Positions 1 to 10,568 of a stretch of DNA of 64,000 bases are shown piece by piece. Below the pieces are notes generated by a model, which worked only from the letters and a program-made list of their open reading frames with translations, ran no database searches and had not been told where the DNA came from. The stretch covers positions 842,001-906,000 of the forward strand of contig NZ_CP136419.1 in assembly GCF_039233145.1 (NCBI RefSeq). The letters are read 5' to 3'. This DNA is from Moorella humiferrea. Lineage in GTDB: Bacteria > Bacillota > DSM-521 > Neomoorellales > Neomoorellaceae. Numbering within the stretch: position 1 is the first letter of the stretch; each line of letters opens with the position of its first letter. The translations under genes and the position numbers were made by a program.

Positions 1-132
1 AGGCGGGTTCTAGAGCCAATTACACATAAACCGGTGACTCCATCTACAGCGGAAATTGCCGCCAACCCCAGGGCCCGGAGCGCCAGGCTCCGTGTGGCCC
101 GGAGGGTTCTAAAGGAAAAGGATGGTGAATAA
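1..132 (+). CDS. rsmH: 16S rRNA (cytosine-1402-N4)-methyltransferase RsmH, 3' end only
   Basis: The first frame is open from the window edge to a TAA at 130-132 and encodes the last 43 residues of a protein ending in [19 protein letters not shown] followed by a basic tail. The pattern 'KP.TPS..EI..NPRARSA.LR' is the conserved C-terminus of RsmH (MraW), an S-adenosylmethionine-dependent enzyme that methylates C1402 of 16S rRNA. The position directly before ftsL, with a 3-nt gap, is the standard place of rsmH in the dcw cluster. The catalytic part lies outside the window. Confidence 0.9.
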   Translation, partial: RRVLEPITHKPVTPSTAEIAANPRARSARLRVARRVLKEKDGE

Positions 133-135
133 GCT

Positions 136-657
136 ATGTTAGCAGCACCGGCGCAGGAACTGGCCTATAAGTTAGACGCGGTTCATAGACCGGCGGCAGG
201 GGAGAGGAGACCCCGGCCGCGTGCGAAAGGGAAGCCCGGGCATAAAATTTTATTATTGGGCCTGGTACTGCTGGCAGTCGGCCTCGCCTTTGCGAAAACC
301 TACCTGGCGGTGCAGGTGATAATCAAGGGATATGAACTGGAGGCCCTGAAAAAAGAAATCGATACTATACAAAAGGAAAATGAACGACTACAATTAGAGG
401 TGGCCCGCTTGAAGGCACCGGAGCGGATAGCTTCCGTGGCAACCACGCGGCTGGGAATGGTGGAACCGCAGGAAGGCCAGCTCTGTTACGTTGCCGGGAA
501 AACCGTGCCGGGGAAGCAGACGCAGGTGGCGACCTCCACACCACCGGAACCGGTGGAGGAAGCCGGGACACCGCCACGGCACTCCTGGCTGGCGGCCTTT
601 TCCCAGGCCCTGCAGAAATGGCTGGAGCCGGCGCAGACGGCCGGGACGAATGGTTAG
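136..657 (+). CDS. ftsL: Cell division protein FtsL (septum formation initiator type)
   Basis: A small bitopic membrane protein of 173 aa: basic cytoplasmic N-terminus, one membrane helix at about residues 38-56 (LLLGLVLLAVGLAFA), then an extracytoplasmic heptad-like coiled coil (about 60-92). This is the architecture of FtsL/DivIC, which bridges FtsQ/DivIB to the septal peptidoglycan synthase. It starts 3 nt after rsmH and precedes the transpeptidase gene, the canonical ftsL slot. The roughly 60-residue tail after the coiled coil is Pro/Thr-rich, longer than in many FtsL proteins and not conserved in my memory. Sequence identity in FtsL is always low, so the call rests on topology and position. 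Confidence 0.85.
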   Translation: MLAAPAQELAYKLDAVHRPAAGERRPRPRAKGKPGHKILLLGLVLLAVGLAFAKTYLAVQVIIKGYELEALKKEIDTIQKENERLQLEVARLKAPERIASVATTRLGMVEPQEGQLCYVAGKTVPGKQTQVATSTPPEPVEEAGTPPRHSWLAAFSQALQKWLEPAQTAGTNG

Positions 658-726
658 TACGGCCGCGCTCGGTTTGCCGGGCCTCTCCGGACGGGCGCCG
701 GCGGGCCACGCCGAGGGGCGAAGGGC

Positions 727-2850
727 ATGGAGACAAATATCAATATCCGTAAACGCCTGGCATTTGTTTTTTTTCTTTTGGCCATGGGCCTTACAGCGGT
801 TATATTCAGGCTGGCATGGCTGCAGCTAGTTAAAGGAAACGAGTTGCAGCAAAAGGCCCTGGAAAACCGCCTCAATCCCATGCCGGTGACGGCCCAGCGG
901 GGGGTTATTTACGACCGCAACCGGCATGAACTGGCCATCAGCATCGCCACCGACTATATCGGCGCTTTTCCTCCGGAGATAAAGGAGTCGGGCAGGGCCG
1001 AGGAGATCGCCGCCAAATTAAGCGCCATCCTGGGAATACCGACCGATAAAATCCTTGAAAAAATAACCCGCAACACCGGTTTTGAATTTATCGAGCGGCA
1101 GGTAGAATTTGATAAGGCGCAAAAGATTAAGGATTTAAAGCTGCCGGGAATTGAAGTGGTGCCGGAAAGCCGGCGCTATTATCCCAACGGGATGCTGGCG
1201 GCCCATGTACTGGGTTTTGCCGGCATCGACAACCAGGGGCTGGAAGGCTTAGAGGCCATGTATGACAAAGAACTGTCCGGGGAGGACGGTAAAATCGTCC
1301 TGGAGTTCGACGCCCTGGGCCACGAAATTCCCCGTGCCACCCACCGCTATATACCTCCCCAGAACGGTCACAGCCTTGTCCTGACCATCGACCAGACCAT
1401 CCAGTATATAGCCGAGCGCGAGCTAGACAAGATCATGGCCAGCCCTACTAAACCCCGCAAGGCCAATATCGTCGTCATGGACCCGAAAACCGGGGAAATA
1501 CTGGCCATGGCCAGCCGTCCGGCCTTTGATCCCAACAACTACGGCAAATATCCCAACAGCGTATGGGGCAATCCCCTGGTCAGGGACGCCTATGAACCCG
1601 GTTCGGCCTTTAAGATTATTACCGCCGCCGCCGCCCTGGAAGAGGGCGTCGTCAGCCCCACGGATCGCTTTTACGATCCGGGTTATATTAAAGTGGGTCC
1701 GGATACCATAAACTGCTGGCTGCCAGGCGGCCACGGCAGCGAATCCTTTGTTGAAGGGGTCAAGAATTCCTGCAATCCCGTCTTCGTCCAGGTGGCCCTG
1801 AGGCTGGAAGAAAAGAAAGCCGGACTTTTTTATGATTACATCAAGGCCTTCGGCTTCGGCGCGCCCACTGGTATTGACATAACGGGCGAGGGAACGGGGT
1901 TATTGATCCCATTTAACGAATTAAAGCCCATTAACATTGCCACCATCGGCATCGGCCAGGGTATCGCCGTAACCCCCATTCAATTGATTACCGCCGTCGC
2001 CGCGGTGGCCAACGGCGGGCAGCTTGTCCGTCCCCATCTGGTTAAAGAAATCCTGGACAATAAAGGGAACGTCGTTAAAAAGTATGAGCCGGAGGTAATC
2101 CGCCGGGTCATCTCGCCGGCAACGGCCAAGCGTTTGAGTGAAATGCTGGAAGCGGTCGTCAGCGAAGGGACCGGTCGCAACGCCTATATTCCCGGCTACC
2201 GGGTAGGCGGCAAAACGGGTACAGCCCAGAAGGCCGGCCCCGGAGGGTATATGGAAGGGAAATATGTGGCTTCCTTTATCGGTTTCGCCCCTGTTAACGA
2301 TCCCCGCCTGGTGGCCCTGGTGACCATTGACGAACCCCAGGGGTACCCTTATTACGGCGGTACCGTGGCCGCCCCCATATTCCAGCGGGTGGTGAGCGAT
2401 GCCCTTCACTACCTCAAAGTACCGCCCCAGTATGACAGCGGGAAAAAAGAAGGGGAGGTATCCCCGGCGCCGGTTACCGTCCCTAATGTCATCGGCAAGG
2501 ATCTGGCCGCAGCCCGGGTCGAACTGGAAAAGGCGGGCCTGGCGGTACGGGTGGAAGGCGGCAGCGGCGAGGTGATTGCCCAGGTTCCTAAAGGAGGGGC
2601 CGTTGTGCCGGCGGGCACCCACGTTATCCTCTATCTTAAGGGCGATCCCGCCAAACCGCTGGTGCCGGACGTTGCCGGTCTGAGGGTCAACGATGCGGCC
2701 GCCGTCCTTGAGGCCTACGGCCTCATCCTGGTACCCGACGGTAGCGGTCAAGCGGCCGGCCAGGATCCGCCGGCGGGAACGGCCGTACCCCCCGGGACGA
2801 AAGTTAGAGTCAGGTTTATCGAGCCCTCCCTGGAAACCATGGGACCGTAG
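727..2850 (+). CDS. spoVD: Penicillin-binding transpeptidase with two PASTA domains (SpoVD/PBP2B type)
   Basis: A 707-aa class B penicillin-binding protein that cross-links septal or spore-cortex peptidoglycan outside the membrane. One N-terminal membrane helix (about residues 14-34) is followed by the dimerisation domain and a transpeptidase domain with all three active-site motifs: S293-A-F-K296, S348-C-N350 and K496-T-G-T. Two PASTA domains follow at about 580-637 and 640-700. It is the only class B PBP in this cluster, so it may serve vegetative division (FtsI/PbpB) as well as sporulation; the sequence does not settle which. Start is the ATG at 727, where the signal anchor begins; the ribosome-binding site is weak. 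Confidence 0.9.
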   Translation: METNINIRKRLAFVFFLLAMGLTAVIFRLAWLQLVKGNELQQKALENRLNPMPVTAQRGVIYDRNRHELAISIATDYIGAFPPEIKESGRAEEIAAKLSAILGIPTDKILEKITRNTGFEFIERQVEFDKAQKIKDLKLPGIEVVPESRRYYPNGMLAAHVLGFAGIDNQGLEGLEAMYDKELSGEDGKIVLEFDALGHEIPRATHRYIPPQNGHSLVLTIDQTIQYIAERELDKIMASPTKPRKANIVVMDPKTGEILAMASRPAFDPNNYGKYPNSVWGNPLVRDAYEPGSAFKIITAAAALEEGVVSPTDRFYDPGYIKVGPDTINCWLPGGHGSESFVEGVKNSCNPVFVQVALRLEEKKAGLFYDYIKAFGFGAPTGIDITGEGTGLLIPFNELKPINIATIGIGQGIAVTPIQLITAVAAVANGGQLVRPHLVKEILDNKGNVVKKYEPEVIRRVISPATAKRLSEMLEAVVSEGTGRNAYIPGYRVGGKTGTAQKAGPGGYMEGKYVASFIGFAPVNDPRLVALVTIDEPQGYPYYGGTVAAPIFQRVVSDALHYLKVPPQYDSGKKEGEVSPAPVTVPNVIGKDLAAARVELEKAGLAVRVEGGSGEVIAQVPKGGAVVPAGTHVILYLKGDPAKPLVPDVAGLRVNDAAAVLEAYGLILVPDGSGQAAGQDPPAGTAVPPGTKVRVRFIEPSLETMGP

Positions 2851-2954
2851 TTTTTGCCAGCCCGGCCCTGCAGGTGCCGGGCTTGGCCGTATGCCGGGTA
2901 AAATTACCAATCAGTGGCAAAAATATAACTAAAAACGAGGAGGGGCATTCCACT

Positions 2955-4454
2955 TTGACCCTGGAGGAGTTGACAGAAGGGGTTGTTGTTAAAGCCAGGG
3001 GCGGTGAGCAGCGGACCCCTTTAAAGGGTATCCATTATGACTCCCGGAAGGTTGAACCCGGTTTTCTTTTTGTTGCCGTCAAAGGTTTTACGACCGACGG
3101 CCATCGTTATATAAGCGACGCCCTGGCCCGAGGTGCCGTCGCCGTTGTATTAGAGGAAAAAGTTCCCCTGCCGCCCGGCGTGCCCTGGGTGCAGGTTGAA
3201 GAAAGCCGCCGCGCTCTGGGTCTTCTTGCGGCCCGGTTTTACAGTTATCCTAGCCGGATGGTGCGCCTCATCGGCGTAACCGGCACCAACGGCAAGACTA
3301 CCACCACCCACCTCATCCAGGCGGTGCTGGAAGCGGCCGGGAGGCCGACTGGCTTGGTGGGAACTATCTTTAACCGCATGGGCGAGAGGGTTTTACCTGC
3401 CGTCCATACTACCCCGGAATCCCTGGAACTGCAGGAACTCCTGAACCGCTTCGTCGGCCTGGGGGCCCGGTATGTCGTCATGGAAGTTTCTTCCCATGCC
3501 CTGGCCCTGCACCGGGTGGCGGGAGCGGAGTTCGATGCAGCCGTGTTTACCAACCTGACCCAGGATCACCTTGACTTCCACCGGGATATGGAGGACTATT
3601 TTCAGGCCAAGGCCCGTCTTTTCCGTAACCTGAATAACGGCGTTAAAAACGGCCCCAAATACGCCGTGATTAACGGGGACGATGCCTACGGCCAACGTTT
3701 AAAGGACCTTACTCCGGTTCCGGTCATCACTTACGGATTAAGTCCCGCGTGCCATGTGCGGGCCCTGGACATCAGGTTAGAAGCAAATGGTGCCGCCTGT
3801 CGGCTCCTCTGGCCCGGGGGGGAAACGGAGTTGAAACTTCAACTTACCGGCCGCTTTAATATCTACAATGCCCTGGCCGCCTTTACCGTGGCCCTGCAGG
3901 AAGGGCTTGAGCCCCGGGAAATTGCGGCAGCCTTAAGCCGGGTGGCCGGCGTGCCCGGCCGTCTGGAGCAGGTGCGTCAGGGTCAGCCCTTCACCGTGGT
4001 AGTTGATTATGCCCATACTCCCGACGGCCTCGAAAACGTCCTGACGGCGGCCCGCCAGGTAACCCGGGGTCGCTTGATCGTCGTCTTCGGCTGCGGCGGC
4101 AACCGCGATCGCGGCAAACGCCCCCTGATGGGCAAGACTGCCGCCCGATTGAGCGATTACTTAATTATTACTTCCGATAATCCCCGCAATGAAGAACCAG
4201 AGGCCATTATCGCCGACATTCTCCCCGGGGTAAAGGAGGTACCCGGTGCCCGCTTTGACGTGGTAGTCGACCGGCGCCGGGCCATTGCCAGGGCCCTGTC
4301 AATGGCCCGGGAGGGGGATATGGTGGTCATAGCGGGTAAGGGGCATGAAACCTATCAAATAGTTAAGGGGGAGATTTTACCCTTTGACGATCGCCAGGTG
4401 GCCAGGGAGGAACTGGCCGCCCTGGGCTATACGGGGGAGGGAAGGCCATGCTAA
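2955..4454 (+). CDS. murE: UDP-MurNAc-tripeptide synthetase MurE (meso-diaminopimelate-adding)
   Basis: ATP-dependent ligase adding the third amino acid to UDP-MurNAc-L-Ala-D-Glu in the cytoplasm. The ATP loop GTNGKTTT lies near residues 109-116. The motif D408-N-P-R411 is the signature of enzymes that take meso-diaminopimelate rather than lysine, consistent with dapF and dapL later in the window. I place the start at the TTG at 2955, 9 nt behind a strong site GAGGAGGGG (2937-2945); an in-frame upstream start at 2874 would add 27 residues that look non-homologous. The 3' end overlaps murF by 7 nt. Confidence 0.95.
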   Translation: MTLEELTEGVVVKARGGEQRTPLKGIHYDSRKVEPGFLFVAVKGFTTDGHRYISDALARGAVAVVLEEKVPLPPGVPWVQVEESRRALGLLAARFYSYPSRMVRLIGVTGTNGKTTTTHLIQAVLEAAGRPTGLVGTIFNRMGERVLPAVHTTPESLELQELLNRFVGLGARYVVMEVSSHALALHRVAGAEFDAAVFTNLTQDHLDFHRDMEDYFQAKARLFRNLNNGVKNGPKYAVINGDDAYGQRLKDLTPVPVITYGLSPACHVRALDIRLEANGAACRLLWPGGETELKLQLTGRFNIYNALAAFTVALQEGLEPREIAAALSRVAGVPGRLEQVRQGQPFTVVVDYAHTPDGLENVLTAARQVTRGRLIVVFGCGGNRDRGKRPLMGKTAARLSDYLIITSDNPRNEEPEAIIADILPGVKEVPGARFDVVVDRRRAIARALSMAREGDMVVIAGKGHETYQIVKGEILPFDDRQVAREELAALGYTGEGRPC

Positions 4455-5845
4455 CGGCTGCGGCAGGGGAAGTGTGCGCCGCCGTCGGGGGAAAGCTGCT
4501 GGCCGGCAGAGAAACGACGATGATTAAAGGTGTCGGCCTAGACAGCCGAATTATTCAACCGGGGATGCTTTTCATCGCCGTTAAGGGGGCCAGATTTGAC
4601 GGTCATGATTTTATCGGCGCGGCCCTGGACAAAGGGGCGGCGGCGGCGATGGGGCGGTATTTTCCGGGAGAAATAAGGGACCGCCTGCACCCAGAACAGG
4701 CCTTGATTCAGGTGGAAGATACCCTGGAAGCCCTGCAGCGCCTGGCCGCCTTCCACCGGCAGAAAAATTTTTCCGGGATTCTTATCGGCGTTACCGGTTC
4801 AAGCGGTAAAACTACGACGAAGAATCTGGTGGCCGCCGTTGTGGGGGCCGCAATGAAGGTCTTAAAGACGCCGGGTAATTTTAATAATGAAATCGGCCTG
4901 CCCCTGACCCTTTTAAACCTGTCTCCCGAACATGAAGCCGCCGTGGTGGAGATGGCCATGCGAGGGCGAGGGGAAATCGCCGCCCTCTGCGCCATCGCCC
5001 GTCCGACCATGGGCATTATTACCAACATCGGTACGGCCCACCTGGAACGCCTGGGGTCGGTGGCCGCCATAGCCGCGGCCAAGGGGGAACTGCTGGCAGC
5101 CCTTCCCCGGGACGGGACGGCCGTTTTAAACGGGGACGACCATTGGTGCCGCCGGCTGGCGGCGAACTGTCCCTGCCGGGTGGTGTTTTACGGCATCCAC
5201 AGGCAGGCGGACGTGATGGCCGTGGATATCGCCTCCCTGGGGGAACGGGGAACGGCCTTTACCGCCCTTTTTCCCCATGGCTCCGTCCGGGTCCACCTTC
5301 CGGTACCGGGCCTGCACAATGTTTATGACGCCCTGGCCGCCCTGGCAGCAGGTTATGTCTTAAATATAAATCCTGAAGCCATGGCGCGGCGGCTTGAGGA
5401 ATGGCCGGCGGAAAACCTGCGCCAGGAGCTGCGTCCGGGACCGGGAGGGTGTCTCGTTTTTAACGACGCCTACAACGCCAATCCCGATTCCATGAAAGCA
5501 GCCTTACAGGCCCTGTCGTCCCTGCCGGGTCGCAAGGTGGCCGTTTTAGGCGATATGTATGAACTGGGCCCGGAGGCTCCGCGGCTTCACCGGGAGGTGG
5601 GCAGCTTTGCTGCGGGATGCGGCCTTTTCCGCCTGATTACCGTGGGAGGGTTGGCCAGGGAGATAGCCGTCGGGGCGATTGCTGCCGGGATGGACCCGGA
5701 GGGGGTTTTCATCTGCGGCGATCACCGGGAGGCGGCGAAGCGCCTTGAAGGCCTGGGGCCGGGGGATGTCGTGCTTTTTAAAGGCTCCCGCCTGGCGGGT
5801 ATGGAGCAGGTACTTGAAGTATGGGAGGGGGAGGTGGATGGGTGA
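4448..5845 (+). CDS. murF: UDP-MurNAc-tripeptide:D-Ala-D-Ala ligase MurF
   Basis: Adds the D-Ala-D-Ala dipeptide to UDP-MurNAc-tripeptide, the last cytoplasmic step of precursor synthesis. The Mur-ligase ATP loop is GSSGKTTTKN at about residues 117-126; 'NEIGLPLTLL' and 'NDAYNANPDSM' are typical MurF central and C-terminal motifs. Length (465 aa) is normal. It overlaps murE by 7 nt and mraY by 8 nt, so these three genes are probably translationally coupled. Confidence 0.95.
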   Translation: MLTAAAGEVCAAVGGKLLAGRETTMIKGVGLDSRIIQPGMLFIAVKGARFDGHDFIGAALDKGAAAAMGRYFPGEIRDRLHPEQALIQVEDTLEALQRLAAFHRQKNFSGILIGVTGSSGKTTTKNLVAAVVGAAMKVLKTPGNFNNEIGLPLTLLNLSPEHEAAVVEMAMRGRGEIAALCAIARPTMGIITNIGTAHLERLGSVAAIAAAKGELLAALPRDGTAVLNGDDHWCRRLAANCPCRVVFYGIHRQADVMAVDIASLGERGTAFTALFPHGSVRVHLPVPGLHNVYDALAALAAGYVLNINPEAMARRLEEWPAENLRQELRPGPGGCLVFNDAYNANPDSMKAALQALSSLPGRKVAVLGDMYELGPEAPRLHREVGSFAAGCGLFRLITVGGLAREIAVGAIAAGMDPEGVFICGDHREAAKRLEGLGPGDVVLFKGSRLAGMEQVLEVWEGEVDG

Positions 5846-6794
5846 CGCCTTCAAAGCCCTGGCCCTGGCGGCGGCGGTTACTGTCGTCCTGGGACCGGCG
5901 GTAATTGCCATTTTAAAGCGCCTCAAGGCGGGGCAGGCCGTGCGCCAAGACGGCCCCCGCAGTCATTTGACCAAAAGCGGTACTCCCACCATGGGCGGCA
6001 TTTTGTTTTTGCTTGGTCTGACGGCCGCTTCCCTGGCCCTGGCACCGACATCACCCCTAATACTTTCGGCCCTCGTCCTGACCTGGGGTTACGCCTTAAT
6101 AGGTTTTGTCGACGACGGCCTGAAGGTGGTCCTGCGTCGCCCTCTGGGCCTGTATGCCCGTCAAAAGCTGGGGGGACAGATTTTCCTGGGCCTGGCGGCC
6201 GGGGTGGCGGCCGTTCTCTGGCTGGGCCGGGGCAGTGCTGTCCATGTACCTTTAGTTGGCATAACCATGGAACTGGGGTGGGCATATCCACTGCTGGCGG
6301 CCTTATTGATGGTGGCCACGACGAACGCCGTAAACTTGACGGATGGTCTGGACGGCCTGGCCGCCGGCGTTACTATTTGGGTGGCCCTGGCCTACGGCCT
6401 GATAGCAGCGGCGGTCGGGCAGAGGGAAATGGCGATATTTGCCTTTGCCCTGGCGGGAGGATGTCTGGGCTTTTTAGCGTATAACTTTCATCCGGCAAAG
6501 GTTTTTATGGGGGATACCGGTTCCCTGGCCCTGGGGGCGGCCGTCGGTTTCCTGGCCATTATCACCCGCACGGAACTGGTCCTCCCCCTTCTGGGCGGGG
6601 TTTACGTCATAGAGGCCCTGTCGGTGATCATGCAGGTGGTGTCCTTTCGCCTTACCGGGAAGCGCCTTTTTCGCATGAGCCCCCTGCACCATCATTTTGA
6701 GCTCCTCGGTTGGCCGGAAACAAGGGTGGTGCTTTTTTTCTGGTTCCTGGCATTAATTATGGTAGCGGCGGGTCTTTATATTTTAGCCATATAA
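5838..6794 (+). CDS. mraY: Phospho-N-acetylmuramoyl-pentapeptide transferase MraY
   Basis: Integral membrane enzyme of about ten helices that transfers phospho-MurNAc-pentapeptide to undecaprenyl phosphate, making lipid I. Visible family motifs are FVDDGLKV (Asp-Asp pair), NAVNLTDGLDGLA, FMGDTGSLALG and the histidine cluster HHHFELLGW. Start is the ATG at 5838 inside the end of murF, preceded by GGGGGAGGTGG; 318 aa, the usual family size. An in-frame start at 5679 would add 53 residues read out of murF and is rejected. Confidence 0.95.
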   Translation: MGDAFKALALAAAVTVVLGPAVIAILKRLKAGQAVRQDGPRSHLTKSGTPTMGGILFLLGLTAASLALAPTSPLILSALVLTWGYALIGFVDDGLKVVLRRPLGLYARQKLGGQIFLGLAAGVAAVLWLGRGSAVHVPLVGITMELGWAYPLLAALLMVATTNAVNLTDGLDGLAAGVTIWVALAYGLIAAAVGQREMAIFAFALAGGCLGFLAYNFHPAKVFMGDTGSLALGAAVGFLAIITRTELVLPLLGGVYVIEALSVIMQVVSFRLTGKRLFRMSPLHHHFELLGWPETRVVLFFWFLALIMVAAGLYILAI

Positions 6795-6819
6795 CCAAAA
6801 TGCAGGAAGAAGGTAGAAA

Positions 6820-8226
6820 ATGTCCTGGGACGGCAAGAAAATACTGGTGGTTGGGCTGGGTAAAAGCGGCCGGGCGGCGGCGGCGGTTCTTGCCCGCCTG
6901 GGCGCAAGAGTCACGGCCTGCGATCGCCAATTGATTAACGAAGATGAAATCCGGGATTTAATTCAAAATGGCGTAGAGCTTGTTTTAGGCGGCTATCCGG
7001 AGGTGGCGGCGCTAGGTCCCCACCTGGTAATCACCAGTCCTGGCGTGCCGGCATGGGAACCCCCCCTGGCCGAGGCGCGCCGGCAGGGGATACCGGTGTG
7101 GAGCGAATTGGAGCTGGCGTACCGTATGCTGCCGCCGGGGGTAAGAATAGCCGCCATCACCGGCACCAACGGTAAGACGACGACGACCGCATTGTGCGGC
7201 CGGATTTTACAGGATGCAGGCCTGCCGGTGGTGGTGGGCGGCAACATCGGCACGCCTCTGGTAGAGGAGATTCCCGCAATCGTTCCCAAGGGATACGTAG
7301 TCTGTGAGGTCAGCAGCTTCCAGCTGGAGACCGTAACCTCTTTCCGCCCCCGGGTGGCCGTAATCTTAAACATCACCCCGGACCATCTGGACCGCCACGG
7401 CGACATGGATGGCTACATAGCCGCCAAGGCCCGCTTGATGGCCTTCCAGGAGCCGGATGATTTCGCCGTTTTAAATTATGACGACGACGCCACCCGCTCC
7501 CTGGCCGCCAGGACAAAGGCGCGGGTGCTGTTTTTCAGCCGCCGCCGGCAGGTGGAGCCGGGGGCCTACCTGAAAGAAGGTGTACTCTGCGTCAACCTGG
7601 GAGGGGGAGAAGTCAGGCTGTGTCACCGAACGGAGCTGGCCCTGAAGGGCGATCATAATTTAGAAAACTGCCTGGCGGCCTCCCTCGTCGCCCTCTCCCT
7701 GGGAGTGGAACCTGGGCAGTTGACGGCGACTTTAAAAACCTTCCCCGGCGTTCCCCATCGCCTGGAGCGGGTGGCCGAAATTAACGGGGTTCTGTATATC
7801 AACGACTCAAAGGGAACGAACCCGGAGGCGACCATGAAGGCCATCGATGCCTATCCCAACCCCCTCATCCTGATTGCCGGGGGCAGGAATAAGGGCAGCG
7901 ATTTTACTGCCCTGGCGGAGAAAATGACCGGCCGGGTGAAATTTTTGGTCCTGGTCGGCGAAGCGGCCGGCGAGCTGGAACAGGCGGCCCGAAGGGCGGG
8001 TATTGAGGATATTTATCGGGCGCAGAGCTTTGAAGACGCCGTACTTGAAGCAGTGCGACAGGCGGTACCTGGCGACATCGTCATGCTTTCCCCGGCCTGT
8101 GCCAGCTGGGACATGTTTAAAAACTACGAAGAACGGGGCGAACTTTTTAAAACAATAGTGCGGGAACTGGCGGGAAAATGCGGTGAAGGAGGTAACCGTC
8201 ATGCACCGCAGGGCGGGGCCCATTGA
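6820..8226 (+). CDS. murD: UDP-N-acetylmuramoyl-L-alanine:D-glutamate ligase MurD
   Basis: Cytoplasmic ligase adding D-glutamate to UDP-MurNAc-L-Ala. The N-terminal nucleotide-binding fold reads [10 protein letters not shown] (residues 8-17), the ATP loop GTNGKTTT is at 115-122, and the central '[11 protein letters not shown]' and C-terminal '[11 protein letters not shown]' motifs are characteristic of MurD. Its 468 aa are normal for the family. The last 26 nt overlap ftsW. Confidence 0.95.
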   Translation: MSWDGKKILVVGLGKSGRAAAAVLARLGARVTACDRQLINEDEIRDLIQNGVELVLGGYPEVAALGPHLVITSPGVPAWEPPLAEARRQGIPVWSELELAYRMLPPGVRIAAITGTNGKTTTTALCGRILQDAGLPVVVGGNIGTPLVEEIPAIVPKGYVVCEVSSFQLETVTSFRPRVAVILNITPDHLDRHGDMDGYIAAKARLMAFQEPDDFAVLNYDDDATRSLAARTKARVLFFSRRRQVEPGAYLKEGVLCVNLGGGEVRLCHRTELALKGDHNLENCLAASLVALSLGVEPGQLTATLKTFPGVPHRLERVAEINGVLYINDSKGTNPEATMKAIDAYPNPLILIAGGRNKGSDFTALAEKMTGRVKFLVLVGEAAGELEQAARRAGIEDIYRAQSFEDAVLEAVRQAVPGDIVMLSPACASWDMFKNYEERGELFKTIVRELAGKCGEGGNRHAPQGGAH

Positions 8227-9295
8227 TTTCTGGATTTTACTGCCGTGCGTTCTCCTGCTGGGGATTGGGATCGTGATGATTTTCAGCGCCAGCGCCCTAA
8301 CCTCCACCTACAATTACGGCGATCCCTACTTTTTTTTCAAACGCCAGATGATATGGGCGGCTTTAGGCCTGGGTGGGCTTTTTTTTACCATGCAGTTTGA
8401 CTACACTTATCTGCGCCGTCTGGCCGCACCTTTCCTGGGAGTGGCCATAGTCCTCTTAATCCTGGTTTTACTCATCGGCACCACTTCCCGGGGGTCGTCC
8501 CGCTGGCTGGGAATCGGCTCTTTAAGTTTCCAACCTTCGGAAATAATAAAACTGGCGATGGTAATTTTCCTGGCCAACAGCCTGGCCCAGAACCGGCGCT
8601 ACCTCAACAACCTGGTGCAGGGGATCGGCCCCTATCTGGCATTGATGGCCTTTGTTTGCCTCCTCATACTGGCTCAACCCGACCTGGGTACGGCGGTGGC
8701 CGTAGCCGGTACCACTTATCTCATGCTTACCGTGGGCGGAGCGGATAAACGCTACCTGGCCTTGTTGGCCGTGCTGGGGGTGGCGGCGGTAGGCCTGGCC
8801 ATCGCCATTGCCCCCTACCGCATGGCGCGTTTTACCGCCTTTTTAAACCCCTGGGCCGATCCCCAGGGCAACGGCTGGCAGACCATTCAGTCCCTTTTGG
8901 CCATAGGTTCCGGCGGTCTTTTCGGCACCGGCCTGGGTGAAGGAAGGCAGAAGCTTTACTATCTGCCGGAAAACCATACGGATTTTATATTCGCCATTTT
9001 GAGTGAAGAACTGGGCTTTATCGGTGCCGCCTTTGTGGTCATCTTATTCTTGCTCCTCATTTGGCGGGGTTTTCAAACCGCCTTTAAAGCCCCCGACACC
9101 TTTGGCAGTCTCCTGGCGGCCGGTCTTACCATTATGTTGTCCCTGCAGGCTTTTCTCAATATGGGGGTGGTGACGGGAATGCTGCCGGTTACGGGCATTA
9201 CCCTGCCCCTTTTGAGTTACGGCGGTTCTTCTTTGATCTTTACTTTAGTAGGTATAGGCATTTTGCTTAATATTTCTCGCTATGCCCGGCACTGA
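8201..9295 (+). CDS. ftsW: SEDS-family lipid II polymerase/flippase FtsW (or SpoVE)
   Basis: Polytopic SEDS glycosyltransferase that polymerises lipid II with a class B PBP at the septum or spore cortex. Ten hydrophobic segments can be seen, with the family motifs 'GRGSSRWLG'-like [11 protein letters not shown], '[11 protein letters not shown]' and '[17 protein letters not shown]'. Start is the ATG at 8201, 7 nt after AAGGAGGT (8186-8193); the GTG at 8183 lies before that site and is unlikely. Only one SEDS gene lies in this cluster, so vegetative FtsW and sporulation SpoVE cannot be told apart from the sequence. Confidence 0.9.
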   Translation: MHRRAGPIDFWILLPCVLLLGIGIVMIFSASALTSTYNYGDPYFFFKRQMIWAALGLGGLFFTMQFDYTYLRRLAAPFLGVAIVLLILVLLIGTTSRGSSRWLGIGSLSFQPSEIIKLAMVIFLANSLAQNRRYLNNLVQGIGPYLALMAFVCLLILAQPDLGTAVAVAGTTYLMLTVGGADKRYLALLAVLGVAAVGLAIAIAPYRMARFTAFLNPWADPQGNGWQTIQSLLAIGSGGLFGTGLGEGRQKLYYLPENHTDFIFAILSEELGFIGAAFVVILFLLLIWRGFQTAFKAPDTFGSLLAAGLTIMLSLQAFLNMGVVTGMLPVTGITLPLLSYGGSSLIFTLVGIGILLNISRYARH

Positions 9296-9328
9296 AGGAG
9301 CCGGACATCCGTTGGGGTGTGAAAAGCA

Positions 9329-10468
9329 TTGCGCGTTATTATCACCGGTGGGGGAACGGGCGGTCACGTCTATCCAGCCCTGGCCATTGCCCGGGGCCTT
9401 AAGCAACTACGGCCGGAGGTTGAGATGCTCTACATCGGGACGGCGAAGGGGCTGGAGGCCGATGTAATCCCACGGGCCGGAATCCCCTTTAAAACTATTT
9501 CCGCCGTGGGCCTGGAACGCCGCCGCATATGGAAAAACATACCTGCAGTGGCAAAAGTAGCCCGGGGATTGGGGGAGGCCTGGCATCACATCCGGCGCTT
9601 TCAACCCGATCTGGTTGTCGGTACCGGTGGTTATGTAAGCGGACCGGTATGCCTGGCTGCCGCCCTGCAGGGTATAGGGGTAGTTATCCACGAACAAAAC
9701 GCCTTTCCCGGCTTTACCAATCGACTGCTGGCGAAAATGGCGCGGGCCGTCTGCCTGACCTTTAATGAAGCGGCGGAAAGATTTCCCCGGGGGGCACGTC
9801 TGGTGACCACCGGCCTGCCGGTGCGGCCGGAGATTCTTCAGGCCGATCGCGGCGCCTGCCGTCACCAGTTGGGACTTAAAAGTGACCAGCTGCTTTTGGT
9901 GGTAGTCGGGGGTAGCCAGGGTGCCCGCAGCATCAATCAGGCCATGCTGCCGCTGTTGAAGGAACTGGCAGGGCGCAAAGACGTGGCCGTGCTGCATGTT
10001 ACCGGACGCCGCGATTATGAAGGTTTCCTCGGGCAGCTTCGGGAATGGGGAATAGATCTGGTTAAATGTGGTAATATTACCATTGAACCTTATGTTTATA
10101 ACATGGAGCGGGCGCTGGCCGCAGCCGACCTGGTAATTGGCCGGGCAGGGGCCTCATTTTTAGCGGAAATATTGGCCCGGGGCGTACCGGCGATTTTAAT
10201 ACCCTATCCCCATGCCGCCGCCAATCATCAGGAATACAACGCCCGGGCCGTTGCCAGAAAGGGAGCGGCCGTTCTCATTCTGGACAGGGAACTTAAAGGC
10301 GGACGACTGCGAGATGTCGTTCAAAAGCTCCTGGGTGACCGCGACAGCCTGCAGAAGATGGCGGCGGCGGCCCGAAGACTGGGTCGACCCGACGCCCTAG
10401 ACGCTATATTAGGGGTGATTGCGGCTGAACTGGATAAAGGACAAGCCCCGCCCGGCGGGCGGCGTTAG
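9329..10468 (+). CDS. murG: Lipid II synthase MurG (UDP-GlcNAc:lipid I GlcNAc transferase)
   Basis: Peripheral membrane GT-B glycosyltransferase that adds GlcNAc to lipid I. The N-terminal glycine loop [13 protein letters not shown] (residues 7-19), the 'GTGGYVSGP' loop, '[11 protein letters not shown]' and the C-terminal donor-site loop '[10 protein letters not shown]' are all present. Start is a TTG at 9329 with GGGGTG about 10 nt upstream; starting there puts the glycine loop at the usual distance from the N-terminus. Length of 379 aa is slightly longer than average because of the C-terminal tail. Confidence 0.95.
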   Translation: MRVIITGGGTGGHVYPALAIARGLKQLRPEVEMLYIGTAKGLEADVIPRAGIPFKTISAVGLERRRIWKNIPAVAKVARGLGEAWHHIRRFQPDLVVGTGGYVSGPVCLAAALQGIGVVIHEQNAFPGFTNRLLAKMARAVCLTFNEAAERFPRGARLVTTGLPVRPEILQADRGACRHQLGLKSDQLLLVVVGGSQGARSINQAMLPLLKELAGRKDVAVLHVTGRRDYEGFLGQLREWGIDLVKCGNITIEPYVYNMERALAAADLVIGRAGASFLAEILARGVPAILIPYPHAAANHQEYNARAVARKGAAVLILDRELKGGRLRDVVQKLLGDRDSLQKMAAAARRLGRPDALDAILGVIAAELDKGQAPPGGRR

Positions 10469-10568
10469 CATCGGCAGAACTGTTCCAGGAACCCTGCGTG
10501 GAAGCGGTGCATATGATGCTGATGTAGCTGCCGGGCGGGAGGATTTAACGGGGAAGGAGATGAAAGTC

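Noticed and set aside
2859-2883. Hairpin AGCCCGGC/GCCGGGCT between spoVD and murE as a terminator
   Set aside because: The T-run lies before, not after, the stem on the plus strand, and murE follows as part of the cluster.
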